From: JAJFUI01 sp039698035
Lineage (GTDB): Bacteria; Planctomycetota; Planctomycetia; Pirellulales; Thermoguttaceae
Direction: 5' to 3'
Assembly: GCA_039698035.1 (NCBI GenBank)
Contig: JBDKSW010000007.1
Coordinates: 62,001-126,000 of the forward strand
DNA length: 64,000 nt
This document shows positions 62,331 to 64,000 of the stretch, piece by piece (the stretch's first letter is position 1; each line of letters starts with the position of its first letter). Under the pieces are notes generated by a model that was given only the letters and a program-made list of their open reading frames with translations, had not been told where the DNA came from and made no database searches. Position numbers and translations under genes: made by a program.

Positions 62331-62793
62331 AGGGCTTTCACCTCGGCGTCCGACCATCGCGTCGCTGAAGGCTTCCCCCCCCTCAGTGTTGCTTGTTCGA
62401 ACCCCATTCTCGCAATGCATGTCCGAGTCAATCACGTTGTTGGAACCTCAGTTGTCGGCGGCCGACTGCCTGGGACCGTCGATCGACGGCAACCAAAATA
62501 TACTACGCAGTCCGACCGCTTGTGGGTCAAGATAAGAAGAAGTTTTGGATGCGACGGCCTGCGGACAATTTCCGGGAGAACAAAATGCCCCCCCAGAGGC
62601 CCTTCCCAATGCCGCGTGCGATGCTTCGTCGGAAGTTCGCTATCGGATAATCGTCAAAACCCGCAAAGATATACAGCCGTTTTTCGGCAATGGCGTTGCT
62701 GCGTCGGGCGCCACGGCGGGTCTTTTGACGAAACGACCGCCGTAAGCTACATCCAGTAGAGGGATTAGCACTTCTATCCAGGCGGTTCTACAG
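62331..62793. other. Divergent intergenic region, no gene
   Basis: About 460 bases separate divergent dksA-like and FHA genes. Short open frames are present but carry no recognisable motif or ribosome binding site. Promoters for both genes should lie here. A TTGACG at 62725-62730 is the best -35 toward the FHA gene, but the -10 is poor. No tRNA was recognised. Confidence 0.5.
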
Positions 62794-64000
62794 ATGGTTG
62801 CCACAGTCGATGCGCCCGAGCGGCCGGCCGTTTGCCATGAGGCCGCGGGGCACTTACTGATGCGTGTCTCCAGCCCCTCGCGCCGCGGCCAGTTGGTCCG
62901 TCTCGGGGCGGCCAAATGTACTATCGGCTCCGGCCGCCAGTGTACACTGCGGCTCCGCTCGCCGGGCGTTGCCCCGATGCACTGCCTGGTCCTTCGTGGT
63001 TCGAGGGCCACGATTGTCCGACGCTGGTCAGCCGACACCCGGCTGAACGAACAGGCTTTTACCGATGCGGAGCTCAGCAAGGGGGATCGCTTGGCCATTG
63101 GGCCCGTCGAACTGGAAATCGTGGACCTCGGAACGCCATCGATCGCGTCCGACCGATCGGAGCCAAACGACTCGGCCAATTGGCAGCCATCGGACGCCGA
63201 GGATGCCAACGCCGCCGCGCGCCGCCAGTGGCAAGTTGAAAGAGACGAAACCCAACGCGAGCTCGACGAGCAACGCGACCAACTCGCGGACCAGTCGATA
63301 GAACTTCAGTCGCTGCGTCGGGCCATTTCGGAGGACCGCACGGCCGTCGAGCGTCAACAGACCGCTTGGTTGCAAGAAAAACAAGAAGCCGAGCAGGAAA
63401 TCTCGCGGCAGCGGCAAGACATCGAGCGACAACGGGCCGAACTGGACGTCCAGGCCGCCAAACTGGACGGCTCGTGCAATGCCCTGACCGTTGATCGCCA
63501 GGCCCTTCAGCGCGAACAAGACGCCTTTGCCGAGCGGCAGCGGCAGTGGGAGGCCGAGAAGGGCCGGCTGCAATCGGAGCTCGACCAGGGCCGGCAGGAG
63601 CTGGCTGCCGAGTCGGCTCGCCAGGCTGAGCAGAGCGAGACGCTCGCCGCGCAGCAGGCCAACATTGAAAACGCACGGAATGCCGCAAGCGAGGAGCAGC
63701 GCCAGTGGCAAACGGAACGCGATGCGCAAGCCGAGCGGCAAGACAGTCTCCAGTCGGAGAACAACGTGCTGGCGGACGAGCGGCGGCAGTGGCGCGCCGA
63801 AAAGGATGAGATGCAACGGCGGCTCGATCAGCAGCGTATCCAGGCCACGACCGAGTTGACTAAGCTCCAGGCGCAGCGCGACATCATCGACGAGGAACGC
63901 AGGGCGCTCGTCGAGCAGCGGGCCGCCTTTGAACAAGAGCGTCAAGCGTGGGAATTGGAACGCCAGCAGGCCGCCGAGGCGGCTGCCGCGCCCGTTGACG
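62794..64000 (+). CDS. FHA-domain protein with long coiled coil, runs off the window
   Basis: From ATG 62794, 402 codons remain open to the right edge. Residues 30-115 form an FHA domain (LVRLGAAKCTIGSGRQCTLR, then LSKGDRLAIGPVELEIVDL), which binds phosphothreonine. From about residue 135 the protein is a long coiled coil rich in Glu, Gln, Arg and Ala, with repeated units such as RRQWQVERDE, RQRQWEAEKG and RRQWRAEKDE. No stop is reached, so it is partial. FHA plus coiled coil suggests a scaffold for Ser/Thr kinase signalling. Confidence 0.88.
   Translation, partial: MVATVDAPERPAVCHEAAGHLLMRVSSPSRRGQLVRLGAAKCTIGSGRQCTLRLRSPGVAPMHCLVLRGSRATIVRRWSADTRLNEQAFTDAELSKGDRLAIGPVELEIVDLGTPSIASDRSEPNDSANWQPSDAEDANAAARRQWQVERDETQRELDEQRDQLADQSIELQSLRRAISEDRTAVERQQTAWLQEKQEAEQEISRQRQDIERQRAELDVQAAKLDGSCNALTVDRQALQREQDAFAERQRQWEAEKGRLQSELDQGRQELAAESARQAEQSETLAAQQANIENARNAASEEQRQWQTERDAQAERQDSLQSENNVLADERRQWRAEKDEMQRRLDQQRIQATTELTKLQAQRDIIDEERRALVEQRAAFEQERQAWELERQQAAEAAAAPVD

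Noticed and set aside
62380..62420. A GGTTCGAAC match on the minus strand, resembling a tRNA T-loop.
   Set aside because: No flanking T-stem pairing and no acceptor or anticodon arm could be found.

Overview
The window is about 64 kb of GC-rich bacterial DNA, most likely from a planctomycete of the Pirellulales type. This is judged from gene content: planctomycete-style MoxR, DUF58 and von Willebrand clusters, a secreted protein with an LEPR-type N-terminus, a Tat-exported Gfo/Idh/MocA oxidoreductase, a thioredoxin-YHS protein, FHA and Ser/Thr kinase proteins, and weak Shine-Dalgarno use. No rRNA or tRNA was found. Genes are dense and many overlap by 1 to 8 bases.

Bases 1-3410 hold the end of a type II-C CRISPR-Cas locus: the 3' end of cas9, cas1, cas2 and an array of 26 identical 36-bp repeats with 25 spacers. 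The repeats carry a promoter-like motif on the minus strand, so the array is probably transcribed against the cas genes. A possible tracrRNA lies between cas2 and the array. Bases 3537-11000 hold a long arsenic operon behind a good promoter and operator: arsR, acr3, an AhpD-like protein, a lipoyl H-protein homologue, an OsmC protein, a glutaredoxin-like protein, two DGC-domain zinc proteins, two ArsF-like proteins, an ArsG-like permease and arsM. The gene-poor 11.0-12.0 kb stretch contains a broken IS3-type orfA. It is followed by a cupin and ligA, which has an in-frame insertion that looks like a dispersed intergenic repeat.

Bases 14865-27026 form one tight operon: a membrane protein, MoxR ATPase, a membrane protein, ABC ATPase, ABC permease, DUF58, and two BatA-like von Willebrand proteins. 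Next come phoU, a Ser/Thr kinase, a secreted calpain-like protease, a zinc-ribbon membrane protein, a GT-C type membrane protein, Gfo/Idh/MocA, a zincin, a DUF4405-like protein, birA, htrA with a terminator, a Ski2-like helicase, an NtrC-type regulator and clpC. Beside clpC is an unusual fusion of a Clp N-domain, ThiD2 and ThiE.

The last part carries a Nudix protein, an IscA-type protein, acylphosphatase, an ABC permease, a minus-strand rho-pyrC-NYN group with a long rho leader, a thioredoxin-YHS protein, a Trm112-like protein, a ClC channel, a second HtrA protease, a DksA/TraR protein, and an FHA coiled-coil protein that runs off the end.

The strongest candidate for an undescribed system is the AhpD-like, lipoyl-carrier and OsmC trio inside the arsenic operon, which could work as a dithiol redox relay. 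The second is the Clp_N-ThiD2-ThiE fusion.
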